From Cupriavidus sp. U2 (GTDB lineage Bacteria > Pseudomonadota > Gammaproteobacteria > Burkholderiales > Burkholderiaceae): 64,000 bases of DNA. The first letter of the stretch is position 1, and the number at the start of each line of letters is the position of its first letter. Made by a program: the position numbers and the translations under genes. The DNA lies in the NCBI RefSeq assembly GCF_009663685.2, contig NZ_RCOG02000011.1:1-64000 (forward strand), given 5' to 3'. The notes beneath the pieces are model-generated. The model was not told the origin of the DNA and ran no database searches. It worked only from the letters and a program-made list of their open reading frames with translations. Of this stretch, positions 43,164 through 52,390 are shown one piece after another.

Positions 43164-45116
43164 ATGACCGAACAATCTTCCGATTCTCGTAAATCCGCCA
43201 ATACGAAGCCCGACGTTGAAAAGCAGCCCGAGGTGCGGCCCGCCACCTCCACACGCGTTGTGCCGATGAAACGCGACGCATTCGGCAAGCCGTACTGGGA
43301 ATCCTTTCTGACCCCTGCCAGCTACCAGGTGAGGGCCGAGGCCCGTGTGCCGCCGCATTTGCCGGGGATCATCATTTTTGTGCACGGGGTGAACTCGGAG
43401 GGGGAGTGGTATGACAAGGCCGAGCGGGCGTTGTGTGAGGGGTTAAATGAGAGGTTGGGGCTGGAAGAATCGGCGTACAAGTTTTTGCCGAACAAATATC
43501 GCGACGGTGAAACGTTTCCTTCCCCGAAGGGGCATATGCGTAGAGTGGACCCCGACAACCCCGGCTACTCCCCCGTCATCCGCTTCTACTGGGGCTACCG
43601 AGAACCCGACGAAAGCCCAGGCCGCTTCAAGATTCCACTACGCAATATTGCTGGCGCTGACTTCTGGAAGCGAGAGGAAACCGATCGCGGACCATGGTTC
43701 TGGGGCGGCGGTGCTTTTCAGAACGGCACCAACAGCCTCCAGCAAATGTGGAACGGTTTGGGTTTCAAACGCAACCTCATGCGCTTTGTCGACCTGGAGG
43801 CGATGAATACGGAGCCAGAGCGGCAGTTGCAGGACGCGCCGCCGCGCGACTACTACCCCCATGCCGCGCAGCGGCTGGCCAACCTGATCGACAAGATCCG
43901 TACAAAGCATCCGCACGACACGATTTCGGTGATGTCGCACAGTCAGGGCACGATGATTGCCCTGGCAGCCTTGGCGCTTTGCAAGACACGGGCGCCCGAC
44001 GCGCTATTTCTGATGAACTCGCCCTACGCGCTCGACGACAAGCTCGCGGATGGCGCGACATGGAGCGATGCCCGCCCTTCCGAGGCTGCGCGCGTTCAGA
44101 CGTTTCGTAATATCGCCAATCGGATCAAGGCGGAGAGGCGCCTGCTGGACGAGCGGCTGCTGGTACAGCAGCGGGTTGGCAGGGGCCGGAATGGCAAGCG
44201 TTGGCGCCCCTTCAGCGAGATCACGCCGGCAGTGAGCGAGCGCGACAACCACGGGCGGGTCTATGTCTATTTCAGCCCGCATGACCGCGTCATGGGCCTG
44301 ACGACGCTGGAAAGCATCGGATGGCAGGGACTACCCGACGACCTGCTTGCCGAACTGGGCGATACGGTCAAGCAGCGCATGCTGGCTCGCCTGACGCCAT
44401 GCGGCGACGCGCCCGGCATCAAGCGATTCGGCACCCTGCCGGACATGAAATACGGCAGCCACTGGGACCCCAAAAATACGAAGCCGTTCTGGGATGGAAA
44501 TCACGGGCCGCTCTTCAACGCCATGAAACTGTGGACGGTGCCCCATCCCGACCAGATGGTCACCGTCAATGCCGAGGCCGTGGCAAATCCGTTGAAGCCT
44601 GAAGAAACCGCCGGATTCGACGAATCGGTCACGGACGATAACGTGCGAGCCATGGGGGAAATCGATCCCGACACGGGCCGGTATTTCAAGCCCGAGTTTC
44701 CGTATTTTGAGTCGATTTATGAGCCGAGTTACCAAAATCGCGGCCAGGACATTTACAGCGGAGACCGGCCGATTCGAACGCTGGAATCGGCTGAAGAGGC
44801 GCGGGACCGGTTCCGCCGGCACAAGCCCGAACCACCCGACCACAGCACGCTGCCCGAACACATGGAGTTCATGCGGCGGATCGTCGCTTACGACCTGCCC
44901 ATTGGATTTTGTGAAGCCTTCGAAGACCGGGAGTTCTGGATCGGGCTCATGCATGACGCCGACTGGACGCACTTCACTGACCATTATTTCAATTCGGGCG
45001 TGTTGCTGAAACCGGAAATGCCCGCGGCCATCGACCGGGATACGGTCAAGGACGCGACGGCGCGTGCTGCAGCCGAGAATCAGACCAGGCAGCCGCGTTG
45101 GGATTTGGGAAACTGA
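43164..45116 (+). CDS. Tle3-type T6SS phospholipase effector
   Basis: Protein of 650 residues with an alpha/beta-hydrolase fold. IIIFVHGVNSEGEWYDKAE carries the oxyanion loop and DTISVMSHSQGTMIALAAL the nucleophile elbow in the SHSQG form seen in Tle3 enzymes. The C-terminal half (DUF3274-like) includes VYFSPHDRVMGL with a probable catalytic Asp. It has no signal peptide, as expected for T6SS cargo. Context (vgrG, Tli3-like lipoprotein, PAAR) is that of tle3 loci. The start at 43164 follows the vgrG stop; an ATG at 43143 would overlap vgrG by 20 bases. GC is lower than the genome norm. Confidence 0.85.
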   Translation: MTEQSSDSRKSANTKPDVEKQPEVRPATSTRVVPMKRDAFGKPYWESFLTPASYQVRAEARVPPHLPGIIIFVHGVNSEGEWYDKAERALCEGLNERLGLEESAYKFLPNKYRDGETFPSPKGHMRRVDPDNPGYSPVIRFYWGYREPDESPGRFKIPLRNIAGADFWKREETDRGPWFWGGGAFQNGTNSLQQMWNGLGFKRNLMRFVDLEAMNTEPERQLQDAPPRDYYPHAAQRLANLIDKIRTKHPHDTISVMSHSQGTMIALAALALCKTRAPDALFLMNSPYALDDKLADGATWSDARPSEAARVQTFRNIANRIKAERRLLDERLLVQQRVGRGRNGKRWRPFSEITPAVSERDNHGRVYVYFSPHDRVMGLTTLESIGWQGLPDDLLAELGDTVKQRMLARLTPCGDAPGIKRFGTLPDMKYGSHWDPKNTKPFWDGNHGPLFNAMKLWTVPHPDQMVTVNAEAVANPLKPEETAGFDESVTDDNVRAMGEIDPDTGRYFKPEFPYFESIYEPSYQNRGQDIYSGDRPIRTLESAEEARDRFRRHKPEPPDHSTLPEHMEFMRRIVAYDLPIGFCEAFEDREFWIGLMHDADWTHFTDHYFNSGVLLKPEMPAAIDRDTVKDATARAAAENQTRQPRWDLGN

Positions 45117-45130
45117 AATCAGGAAGCATC

Positions 45131-45838
45131 ATGAAACACGAAAAACGAAAATCCATGCATTTGTGTATCGGTGTGGCAGTCGCATTGCTGACCGGCTGCG
45201 CCCAGAAGAACTGGCGCCTGGCGACGCCTCCCCCCGACTACGACGTCCCGCCACAAGCCATCTACTGGTTCGACGACCACCGTTATATCTCGCTGGAAAA
45301 CTACAAGGATTGCCACCACGGCACGACGTATTACAACGATCCAAGGCAGGGCATTCGCACCCGGCTTGGACGCTACGGCATTGAAAACTACCAAGGGCGC
45401 CTGATCAATGCGGACCCAACGGGACAGATTATCGTGATTCCTTCGTCGTACACGCCGGATGGCGTGTGTCCGGACAAAGGCTGCAATATCTCGTTTGTTT
45501 ACTCTACGGATGGTGGTCGTTCATTCCGCGGCTGGTATTACATGCGAAATACCCGGACGCCTTATAAGGATTCCGCAGACTATATCGTCGCATCGACTTC
45601 CGATCGCCTCTATGTCGCCGAAAAATGGGGAGATCGGGACCACTATGTCATCCAATATCCCTTGCGGGCCAACAGCGATTCAACAGACGTACAGTCAACT
45701 AGCGTTCGTGAGGAAACTTTTGCTGCCTCGAAGCGCCCCGACTACCTAAAAGGCCTCCGCACACCTTCAGGCCAGGAATACATCTCCTGCGACGACTCGA
45801 TCCGCCCCACCAACCTTCCGAAAGTCAAATCAAAATGA
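45131..45838 (+). CDS. Tli3-type immunity lipoprotein for the lipase effector
   Basis: Protein of 235 residues with a lipobox LLTGC (Cys about 26), so periplasm-facing, where it can neutralise a Tle3 lipase. The body has YWFDDHRYISLENYKDCHHG, several Cys and a beta-rich pattern (GCNISFVYSTDGGRSFRGWY) as in Tli3-like proteins. CAGGAAGC precedes the ATG 14 bp behind the lipase gene. Codon usage is AT-richer than the chromosome. Function is inferred mainly from context. Confidence 0.8.
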   Translation: MKHEKRKSMHLCIGVAVALLTGCAQKNWRLATPPPDYDVPPQAIYWFDDHRYISLENYKDCHHGTTYYNDPRQGIRTRLGRYGIENYQGRLINADPTGQIIVIPSSYTPDGVCPDKGCNISFVYSTDGGRSFRGWYYMRNTRTPYKDSADYIVASTSDRLYVAEKWGDRDHYVIQYPLRANSDSTDVQSTSVREETFAASKRPDYLKGLRTPSGQEYISCDDSIRPTNLPKVKSK

Positions 45839-46092
45839 ACCATCCGGTATTACTCGGTGATCCCACCTCGCACGGCGGCTGCGTGAAAACAGCGACCTCG
45901 ACCTTCAATATTGACGGTCGCCGCGCCGCGTTGGTTGGAGATCTCGTTTCCTGTCCAAAGCACGGCGACAATCCCATCGTCGAGGGCGGGACAGGGTATC
46001 GGGAAAACGGCAGAAAGCTGGCGGTACATGGCTGCCGTTCGGAATGCGGCAGCGTGATGATGGCAGCGTCGTCCGGAGCAACGATCGAATGA
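45835..46092 (+). CDS. PAAR-domain protein
   Basis: Protein of 85 residues that matches short PAAR proteins forming the sharpened tip of the VgrG spike: LLGDPTSHGG at the start, VGDLVSCPKHGDNPIVEGG in the middle, and a Cys/His zinc set (C..CPKH..H.C..C). It has no C-terminal effector extension. ATGA overlaps join it to the immunity gene and the following membrane-protein gene. Confidence 0.9.
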   Translation: MNHPVLLGDPTSHGGCVKTATSTFNIDGRRAALVGDLVSCPKHGDNPIVEGGTGYRENGRKLAVHGCRSECGSVMMAASSGATIE

Positions 46093-47513
46093 ATTTGCAA
46101 TGGAACACCCGCAAAGTGGCTGAACGGCCCGAGCCAGACTTTCCACCCATCTGGCTGTTTGTCGTGTTCTTCTTTGCCGTTCAGGGTGTTGGCATCCTGA
46201 TCGCCATCGCGCAATGGCCCGACGGCAAAGCCATCTCGTGGAGCCCGTTCCTGTTCCAGGCAACATTCCTGCCTTTTCTGTTTTTTGTAGCCGTCTGCGG
46301 GGCAGTGGTGTACGCCGGCTATGAAATGCCGTGGAAGGGCGCCGTGCTATGGAACTTGATGTGCCAGTGGCGAAATTACCATTGGCTCTGCTGGACGCGC
46401 GATCACGTCGTCCTGGTGGATAGCGTCGTGATGACGCCCGAAGACGAAATCGCGGAGCGGATGCTCGGTCTCGAAGGCCGTCCGCCAGACAACGTCGGCA
46501 AGGCCGTCACCTTCGATTTCGACCTAGCACCAGGGGAAGCGCGCATCGAGCATCTTTTAAGGAATCTGCTGGCCTCCCTATTGCCGGCGTTGCAGCGCAT
46601 GGGGCGTACGGAATCGATACAGATTGTGTTGCAGTCGGAGGACCAGGATGACCTGACGGTATTGCGGCGTGTGTTGGCAGCGTGGAATCTGCCCGGCCAC
46701 CCTACACTCGTGTGGCAATCGCCGGGGCAGCCCGACCCCATGGATTCGCTTTGGGTAGAACACAAGCCGATGTCCGGCGTCCGGCTGTTCATTGCGTGTC
46801 AGCTCGGACGCGCCGGTGCCGAGCCGCCGTATTCCGAAATGGCGGTCGCCATGCTGTTTGCCGACGCGAGCGCGTTGGCCCGCAACCGGCACGGGCTCAG
46901 GCCCCAGGCTTGCCTGTATCGGCCGGTCGTGGCGGAGTCCGATGAGGTCGATAGAGGTATCGCCATGCTGCTCGGCTCTGAACCGGTCGCCGCCGGCCGT
47001 ATCCGGCAATTCTGGCTTACCGGCCTGAACAAGCCGTTGCGGCATGCCGTCACGGTGGCGGTCAAGGACGCGGCGCTACGTGCCGACACGCAGGATATCG
47101 ACCAGGCGCTCGGCAAGCCAGGACATGCAAACGGGTGGGTGGCGCAATCGCTCGCCGCGAAAATGGTGCGGCATGGACAAGGTGCGCAGCTTGTTGCAAT
47201 ACCGTGCAAATCAGGCGTTGCAGTGAACATCGTGGCAAACCGGCCGGAGAGCCCGGACCGTCCCGGAGAGGACCGCGTAGTACCCTTTTCTCTGATGTGG
47301 GCAACCGCCATGATTGCGATGGCAGTGTTTGTCGGGAATCCGGGTGTGGCTGACGGCGATGCCGACCGCACCGCGCTTTTGCCGTGGTGGGCGGCCGCGC
47401 TGTTTGCGTTCGCCGGCATGGCGTTGCAAGTCGCGAGCGAGTTGCTTTACTACCGCCTGTTGTCAAGGGAGTTTGACGAAGCTTGCTATCCGGCGAATGG
47501 GCTGAGGGGCTGA
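46089..47513 (+). CDS. Membrane protein of the T6SS cargo operon
   Basis: Protein of 474 residues with two N-terminal membrane helices (IWLFVVFFFAVQGVGILIAI and FLPFLFFVAVCGAVVYAGY), a soluble middle of about 300 residues and two C-terminal helices (SLMWATAMIAMAVFVG and WWAAALFAFAGMALQVAS). I do not recognise a domain with confidence. Its coupling to tle3/tli3/PAAR suggests an adaptor or second immunity function; Tla3 adaptors at other tle3 loci have a comparable position. That is inference. Translation is coupled to PAAR by ATGA. Confidence 0.65.
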   Translation: MNLQWNTRKVAERPEPDFPPIWLFVVFFFAVQGVGILIAIAQWPDGKAISWSPFLFQATFLPFLFFVAVCGAVVYAGYEMPWKGAVLWNLMCQWRNYHWLCWTRDHVVLVDSVVMTPEDEIAERMLGLEGRPPDNVGKAVTFDFDLAPGEARIEHLLRNLLASLLPALQRMGRTESIQIVLQSEDQDDLTVLRRVLAAWNLPGHPTLVWQSPGQPDPMDSLWVEHKPMSGVRLFIACQLGRAGAEPPYSEMAVAMLFADASALARNRHGLRPQACLYRPVVAESDEVDRGIAMLLGSEPVAAGRIRQFWLTGLNKPLRHAVTVAVKDAALRADTQDIDQALGKPGHANGWVAQSLAAKMVRHGQGAQLVAIPCKSGVAVNIVANRPESPDRPGEDRVVPFSLMWATAMIAMAVFVGNPGVADGDADRTALLPWWAAALFAFAGMALQVASELLYYRLLSREFDEACYPANGLRG

Positions 47514-47616
47514 TCGGCTAATGCCTGCGTGCGGCGAGAAGGGGCCACGCAAGGATGTCCCCGGCATCCTGGACACCGGGGCCGGCTTCAGGCAAGCGGC
47601 ATAGGCCCCCCACCCC

Positions 47617-47946
47617 TCAAGCCCCATCATAAAAAGCACTACGCGGACGATCGATCCGGGGCACGGTGTTGGCGGCGTGCATGGATGCCTGGACCTTCGG
47701 CATTACCACCGGGGCGGGCTGGATGCCCTGTTCGGCTGCGACCTTGGCCTCGGCGGCCTGGATGTCGACGGGGTAGTTGTCGTCATTGCGGCCGGGGTGG
47801 TAGCCCGCCTTTTCCACGGCGATCAGGTCGGCCAGGACCGAAGCCCGGGTGACCGGGGCCTGTGCGGCCGGGACGCTCTGGGCGAAAGACATGGCGGGAG
47901 CCGCGACGATGGCGGCGGCGATCAGCAGTTTCTTCATCGTGTTCAT
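47617..47946 (-). CDS. DUF4148 domain exported protein
   Basis: Protein of 109 residues with a signal peptide MNTMKKLLIAAAIVAAPAMSFA and the DUF4148 segment VLADLIAVEKAGYHPGRNDDNYP. The family is abundant in Burkholderiaceae, of unknown function. A good ribosome site (AAGGAGCAC) supports the start. The 103-bp gap to the convergent T6SS operon has a weak CCCCGG/CCGGGG dyad but no clear terminator. Confidence 0.88.
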   Translation of the reverse strand: MNTMKKLLIAAAIVAAPAMSFAQSVPAAQAPVTRASVLADLIAVEKAGYHPGRNDDNYPVDIQAAEAKVAAEQGIQPAPVVMPKVQASMHAANTVPRIDRPRSAFYDGA

Positions 47947-48068
47947 GATGTGCTCCTTGTCAGCAGGGGTTGTGAACAGGATTCATCATGGACGCCAGCG
48001 CCCAATGGGCTTTTTCAGATCGCACGAAGTTGTCGGGTTGTCACGATCGGGCGCGGGCGCGGTGACAA

Positions 48069-48605
48069 TCAACGCCGCATCGCTTTTTGCCGATGTTGGC
48101 AACTGCCCTCCTCGATGTGGGCGCCTGGCCCCTGTTGCGCCATCATGTCCTGCGGGTTGCGCAACGGACACGCCTTGAGCGACAGGCAGCCGCAGCCGAT
48201 GCAGCCGTCGAGCTGGTCGCGCAGCATGGTCAGTGTGCGGATGCGTGCATCGAGGTCCGCGCGCCAGGCGGCGGACAGCCGGCGCCAGTCGGCCACCGTC
48301 GGCGCCTTGTTGGCGGGCAGATGTGCGAAGGCGTCGGCGATCGTCGCCAGCGGCAGGCCCATGCGCTGGGCCACGCGGATGACGGCCAGCCGGCGCAGGA
48401 TGCCGCGCGGATAGCGGCGCTGGTTGCCGGCGCTGCGCGTACTGGCGATCAATCCCTTCGACTCGTAGAAATGCAGCGCCGATACCGCGATGCCGCTGCG
48501 CTCGGCCACTTCGCCGACGGTGAGCGGATCGCGTGCGCGCAACCGACGTTCCGTACGAAGGGGAGCCGCGTCGGAGACAAGGTCGGGGGCGACGGTCTTT
48601 GGCAT
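48069..48605 (-). CDS. soxR: SoxR redox-sensing MerR-family regulator
   Basis: Protein of 178 residues. The MerR helix-turn-helix is [20 protein letters not shown] and the [2Fe-2S] ligands are complete in [19 protein letters not shown] (Cys at about 135, 138, 140, 146). About 27 extra residues precede the usual start. SoxR is activated by redox-cycling compounds. A perfect SoxR box lies 72 bp upstream in the divergent gap, so the RidA-family gene is its probable target; no soxS is seen, as usual outside enterics. Confidence 0.96.
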   Translation of the reverse strand: MPKTVAPDLVSDAAPLRTERRLRARDPLTVGEVAERSGIAVSALHFYESKGLIASTRSAGNQRRYPRGILRRLAVIRVAQRMGLPLATIADAFAHLPANKAPTVADWRRLSAAWRADLDARIRTLTMLRDQLDGCIGCGCLSLKACPLRNPQDMMAQQGPGAHIEEGSCQHRQKAMRR

Positions 48606-48672
48606 GGTGATCCCTATTTTTTTGAGGAATATTCGAAAGCCCTTGCAGGGCGAGATGGTATCGCAACGGCGC

Positions 48673-48703
48673 TTGACCTCAAGTGCGCTTGAGGTTCGAT
48701 ACT
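48673..48703 (+). promoter_or_regulatory. SoxR box and SoxR-dependent promoter
   Basis: CCTCAAGTGCGCTTGAGG at 48677-48694 is a perfect dyad with the arms CCTCAAG/CTTGAGG of the known SoxR consensus. It lies between a -35 TTGACC (48673-48678) and a -10 GATACT (48698-48703), with a 19-bp spacer. This over-long spacer is the hallmark of MerR-family activation by DNA distortion. It drives the RidA-family gene 28 bp further on. Confidence 0.93.
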
Positions 48704-48730
48704 GGCGCGACTCTGACTCAGGACCCTGCC

Positions 48731-49159
48731 ATGCTGCTTGAATCGCCCCGCGCGCCGTACCTGCAATTCGTCAATCCGCCAGACCTCTACGATCCCCGCC
48801 TGAACGGCTATTCCCATGTGGCGATCGCCAACCGCCCCGCCCGGATCATCTTCGCGGCCGGCCAGGGCGGCGAGGACATGTGTGGCGGGTTGCGCGCCGA
48901 TTTCTCCGTGCAGGTCAATCAGGCCCTGGCCAACCTGCGCGTGGCCCTGCAGGCGGGCGGTGCCGATATCCCCGACGTAGCCAAGATCACCGTGCTGATC
49001 GTCGACCATTCAATGGAGCGGCTGGCCATCTTCAGCCGCGCCTGGCAGGCGCTGCTGGGCGACTGGCCCGCGCCCGCCTGCACGTTGATTCCTGTGCCGA
49101 GGCTGGCGCTGGACGGCATGCTGTTCGAAATCGAGGCGGTGGCCGTGCTGCCGGAATGA
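48731..49159 (+). CDS. RidA/YjgF-family protein, SoxR target
   Basis: Protein of 142 residues of the RidA family ([62 protein letters not shown]). RidA proteins hydrolyse reactive enamine/imine intermediates or act as oxidant-triggered chaperones. The Arg that closes the active site in RidA is replaced (PVPRLALDG), so it is perhaps a Rid2-7 subfamily member. The ATG at 48731 is used; a GTG inside the SoxR box is not credible. Expected to be induced by redox-cycling drugs. Confidence 0.88.
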   Translation: MLLESPRAPYLQFVNPPDLYDPRLNGYSHVAIANRPARIIFAAGQGGEDMCGGLRADFSVQVNQALANLRVALQAGGADIPDVAKITVLIVDHSMERLAIFSRAWQALLGDWPAPACTLIPVPRLALDGMLFEIEAVAVLPE

Positions 49160-49288
49160 GCCGCGCGACGGCGGTCAGCGGTTGTCATACCGTCGTGTGA
49201 CCGACCGGCATGCCCCTTGCAATGCCACGGGTAACCCCGGCCCATGGCCGGGCCGGATTCATTACTGCCCGGTCGGCATTGCAAAATC

Positions 49289-50023
49289 ATGGAAATTCCA
49301 CATCCGCTGACGATAATTTCCCCTCACCTTGACGATGCCGTCTTCAGTTGCGGCAGCCTGCTCGCTGCCAGCCGCCAGGCGCTGGTGATTACGGTGTTTG
49401 CAGGCCTGCCCCGGCCGGATCTGGCGGCGCCGGCCCGTGACAGTGCGGCCGGTTTTGCATCGGCCCGGCACGCCATGGAAGCCCGGCGCCATGAAGACGC
49501 CCGCGCCTTGTCCGCGCTGGGGGCAGACCCGGTCTGGCTCGACTTTCTGGAACAGCAATACGGCCAACGCTACGACGCCGTCAGTATCGCGCTGCGGCTC
49601 GGCCGCCTGCTGGCATTGCAACCGGGCGGCACGGTGGTGGCGCCGATGGGGCTACGGCATGCCGATCATATGCTGGTCAACGCCGCATGCATGCTGGTGC
49701 GCGAAGCAGCCTTTGTCGACTTGCCGGAGACCGTCCCGCATGCCGAGAACGAGCCGCATGTGCCTGCATTCCGATGGATGTTCTACGAAGAAGCCATTTA
49801 CCGCCGCATGCCGGGCGCCGTGCAAAGCCGGATGGCCGGCTGGTGGCAGGAGGGCCTGCTCGCCTCTCCCGTCCACATGCCGATCAGTGTCTTCACGGCG
49901 CAGAAGGCGCGGGCCGTGCAGGCCTACGCCAGCCAGCTGGCCTTGTTCTCACCCGCCGAACTGGCCGATGTCTGCGCGCCGGAACGCTACTGGTCTCTGG
50001 ATGCGGCCGACGTGCACCCGTAA
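49289..50023 (+). CDS. PIG-L/LmbE-family deacetylase-like protein
   Basis: Protein of 244 residues with the zinc site SPHLDDAVFSCG (about residues 11-22) and a second motif LRHADHMLVN near 125. PIG-L enzymes remove acetyl from N-acetylglucosamine-type sugars on lipids or thiols. The start at 49289 gives the usual MEIPHPLTIISPHLDD beginning. It stands alone between the RidA gene and convergent small genes; it might modify a surface glycan. No sugar transferase is beside it. Confidence 0.88.
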   Translation: MEIPHPLTIISPHLDDAVFSCGSLLAASRQALVITVFAGLPRPDLAAPARDSAAGFASARHAMEARRHEDARALSALGADPVWLDFLEQQYGQRYDAVSIALRLGRLLALQPGGTVVAPMGLRHADHMLVNAACMLVREAAFVDLPETVPHAENEPHVPAFRWMFYEEAIYRRMPGAVQSRMAGWWQEGLLASPVHMPISVFTAQKARAVQAYASQLALFSPAELADVCAPERYWSLDAADVHP

Positions 50024-50051
50024 TGCGCGCCGGTCCGCTTGCCGCATATCG

Positions 50052-50348
50052 CTAGGGACGCTTGGCCGGCGCCGTCTTTGGCGCGGAAGCGGGATAGTCA
50101 TAGGTCTGCGCCGAGGACGCCCCCTGATTGAGGGCTGGCCCACTACCGGGCTTGCGATGCCCCTCCTTGGTCAATCCCCACTCTCGTGCCCCGGGCGCCA
50201 CATCGGACGCGGCGGTGCCGGGTGCGCGGTTGTCGACCTTCGGCGTCTGGGAGGGGTTCTGGGCCCACGCCACGCCGCCCAGTGACAGGCAGGCGGCCAC
50301 GCACAAGGCGCGGCGGGCACGGGTCGGAATCAGGGGTATATGTCGCAT
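50052..50348 (-). CDS. Small exported hypothetical protein, 98 residues
   Basis: It has a signal peptide (RRALCVAACLSLGGVAWA) followed by about 60 polar, Pro/Ala-rich residues without a recognised domain. The start at 50348 is preferred since an earlier in-frame ATG adds only MTGAAT. It ends 28 bp from the convergent PIG-L stop. Probably a periplasmic disordered protein of the stress neighbourhood; no function assigned. Confidence 0.65.
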   Translation of the reverse strand: MRHIPLIPTRARRALCVAACLSLGGVAWAQNPSQTPKVDNRAPGTAASDVAPGAREWGLTKEGHRKPGSGPALNQGASSAQTYDYPASAPKTAPAKRP

Positions 50349-50378
50349 GGTGGCGGCTCCTGTCATCCGTTGACGGGA

Positions 50379-50690
50379 CTACGAGCGGTTATCGACCGGC
50401 GGCGCATCCGGCTCGCGGCTGCCGGGGTCCAGCAGATCCTGGCTTCCGATGCCGGCCGGCTGGTCTTCCTGCCGTGTGGTGGCCCGCTGTCCCTCGCGCG
50501 CGCCGGGGGTTTCCTCGCTCGATGCACCACGGGTCGCCAGCGGATCGCGCTCTTCCCGCGCATCCCGGGAATCCCGGGCATCGGGCGCGCCCTCGCGGTC
50601 CCGGGTTGCGGCGTTGTTCTCCGGCGATTCGTGAGCGCGACGTCTGTCGCGATTCCGGCGGCGGCGGGTTCCTGCATAGGCGAAAGGCAT
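50379..50690 (-). CDS. Small highly charged disordered protein, 103 residues
   Basis: The ORF begins MPFAYAGTRRRRNRDRRR and continues as an Arg/Asp/Glu-rich low-complexity chain ending PPVDNRS. A strong AAGGAG lies at the right spacing before the ATG at 50690, which supports expression. No family recognised; composition resembles desiccation- or stress-related disordered proteins. Confidence 0.6.
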   Translation of the reverse strand: MPFAYAGTRRRRNRDRRRAHESPENNAATRDREGAPDARDSRDAREERDPLATRGASSEETPGAREGQRATTRQEDQPAGIGSQDLLDPGSREPDAPPVDNRS

Positions 50691-50789
50691 GGGGCATCTC
50701 CTTGTTCGAATGCTTGGTGTATGGATGCTTGCAGCTCAAGCCGCCAGCGCGCGGGGCCATCCCCACACGCTGGCGCAGTGCGTCGGCGG

Positions 50790-52373
50790 TCAGCTTCCCG
50801 ACCTGCCCGACGTGGAGCCTGAAGTGGTGCCCAACGTCGAACCCGATGTGCTGCCTGATGCGCTGCCCGACGTCGTGCCGGAGCCGGATAACGACGCTGA
50901 ACCGATGCCAGTGCCGAGGCTGCCCGAGCTGCCTGCCGCACTGGAGGGCGCGGTGCTGCCCTGGCTGCTGGGGCTGCTCATGCCTTGCGACATGCGCGAC
51001 CCGCCGGACTGTCCTTCTCTGCCCCCGCTACCTTCCCTGCCCATGGCGGAATCGCGCGTGACACGAATCTGGTTGTGCACGTCCTTCACGCCGAACACTT
51101 CGTCGGCCATGTCCTCGATCCGGTATTTCTGCTGCCGGTCCTGTACCGTGCCGCTCAGCGTGACCACGCCGCCGCTGACGGAGACCTCGACCTCGCGGAC
51201 ATCCACCCGGCTGCTCATCGCTAGGCGTTCGCAAAGATCTTCGCGGATACGCTCGTCGGAACGCTGGTAGCCCTTCGGACCGGCGCGTTGCGCCCGCCGT
51301 GCCGCCGCAGAGCCACCGGCTCCGCCATAGCCACGGTTCAGATCGCTGCGTTCGTCGGCGCCGGTGAAATGTTCGTAGGCCCGTTCGTTCGGATCGTACC
51401 CGCCGGCGCCGGTGCTGCCGCCAAAGCCACGTCCGCCACGGTCGCGCATGGACCCCTGGCCCGACCCCTGCCGCTCGCGCTGCCAGTCGCCGCCAGCGCG
51501 CCGCTGCCAGGGCTGGAAGCCCTGGCCGGCAGACGGGTCCTGATCGCCATAGTCGGATACGCCATAGCCGCCGCGATAGTGCGTGCGCATGTCGGGTTCC
51601 GACCCGGTGGGGCCTTCCCAGCTGCTGCCCCAGGCGCCTCCGGCGTCACGGCCCGACTGGCGACCTTGCTGACGGCCTTCACGCCCTTGTTCCCATCCGC
51701 CCTGGCGCTGCGCCGATCCACCGCGTGCCGGCTGATCCCAGCGGCCGCGGCCCTGCCCCCACTCGTCGCCCTGGCTGCCCTGCTGGCTCGACCATTCGCT
51801 GCCGTGCCCGGCGCCGCCCTCCTGGTGCCAGTCGCCCCAGCGTTCTCGTTCATACCGCTGCGGGGCATTGCGCTCGCCGCCCTCCCGGCCGCCCTCCCGG
51901 CTGAACTCCCGGCCCGACTGCGGGCCTGGCTGTTGGCCGAACTGCTGGCGCCCGCCCTGCCGGCCTTCGCCGTACTCGCCATAGCGCCCTTCGCCATAGC
52001 CTTCCTCGAAGCGCCGGTTCTGGCCTTCATAGCCGCCGTAGCCGCTTGACGAGACCGACGTCGAACCTTGCGACGACGACGTCCCGCCGCTCCAGCGGCT
52101 ACCGCCGGGCTGCTGGCCGCTGCCCTGCCAGTCGCTGCCCGCGCCTTGCTGGCCCGGTTGTGACTGGCTGCGTCCCTGGCCTTGCCAGTCGCTGCCGCCC
52201 TGTTGGCGATGGGTGAGCCAGTCTCCGCCGCTGTAGGCTTCCTGCTGGCGCTGCGTGCCGCCCTGCCGGCGGCGGTCGTCGCGTTCGTCCTGATCACTGC
52301 GATCGTCACGGTCAGCGCCATAGGCGCTGTAGCGGTCGTCCGAACCACTACCCCTGTTGTTTCCCTGGTTCAT
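50790..52373 (-). CDS. BON-domain protein with long Gly/Gln/Ser-rich region
   Basis: Protein of 527 residues. The first 370 are low-complexity (Gly, Gln, Ser, Arg, Tyr), with no signal peptide. A BON domain follows at about 375-450 (RSDERIREDLCERLAMSSRV and VSGGVVTLSGTVQDRQQKYR), then a Ser/Gly tail of short repeats (SGSTSG). BON domains bind phospholipid or envelope surfaces. A second, shorter copy of the same architecture lies at 54998-55855. The start at 52373 (MNQGNNRGSG) is preferred to an upstream in-frame codon. The disordered part may phase-separate or protect on stress; that is inference. Confidence 0.82.
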   Translation of the reverse strand: MNQGNNRGSGSDDRYSAYGADRDDRSDQDERDDRRRQGGTQRQQEAYSGGDWLTHRQQGGSDWQGQGRSQSQPGQQGAGSDWQGSGQQPGGSRWSGGTSSSQGSTSVSSSGYGGYEGQNRRFEEGYGEGRYGEYGEGRQGGRQQFGQQPGPQSGREFSREGGREGGERNAPQRYERERWGDWHQEGGAGHGSEWSSQQGSQGDEWGQGRGRWDQPARGGSAQRQGGWEQGREGRQQGRQSGRDAGGAWGSSWEGPTGSEPDMRTHYRGGYGVSDYGDQDPSAGQGFQPWQRRAGGDWQRERQGSGQGSMRDRGGRGFGGSTGAGGYDPNERAYEHFTGADERSDLNRGYGGAGGSAAARRAQRAGPKGYQRSDERIREDLCERLAMSSRVDVREVEVSVSGGVVTLSGTVQDRQQKYRIEDMADEVFGVKDVHNQIRVTRDSAMGREGSGGREGQSGGSRMSQGMSSPSSQGSTAPSSAAGSSGSLGTGIGSASLSGSGTTSGSASGSTSGSTLGTTSGSTSGRSGS

Positions 52374-52390
52374 GAGCGTCTCCGGTGGGG

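Noticed and set aside
51288..52049. Hydrophobic 253-codon + strand ORF that looks like a membrane protein
   Set aside because: It is a shadow of the Gly/Gln/Ser-rich region of the BON gene, which has a real BON domain and a plausible start.
50790..52373. Repeats in the BON gene as a CRISPR-like or satellite array
   Set aside because: They are irregular codon-level repeats encoding low-complexity protein, with no constant repeat and spacer pattern.
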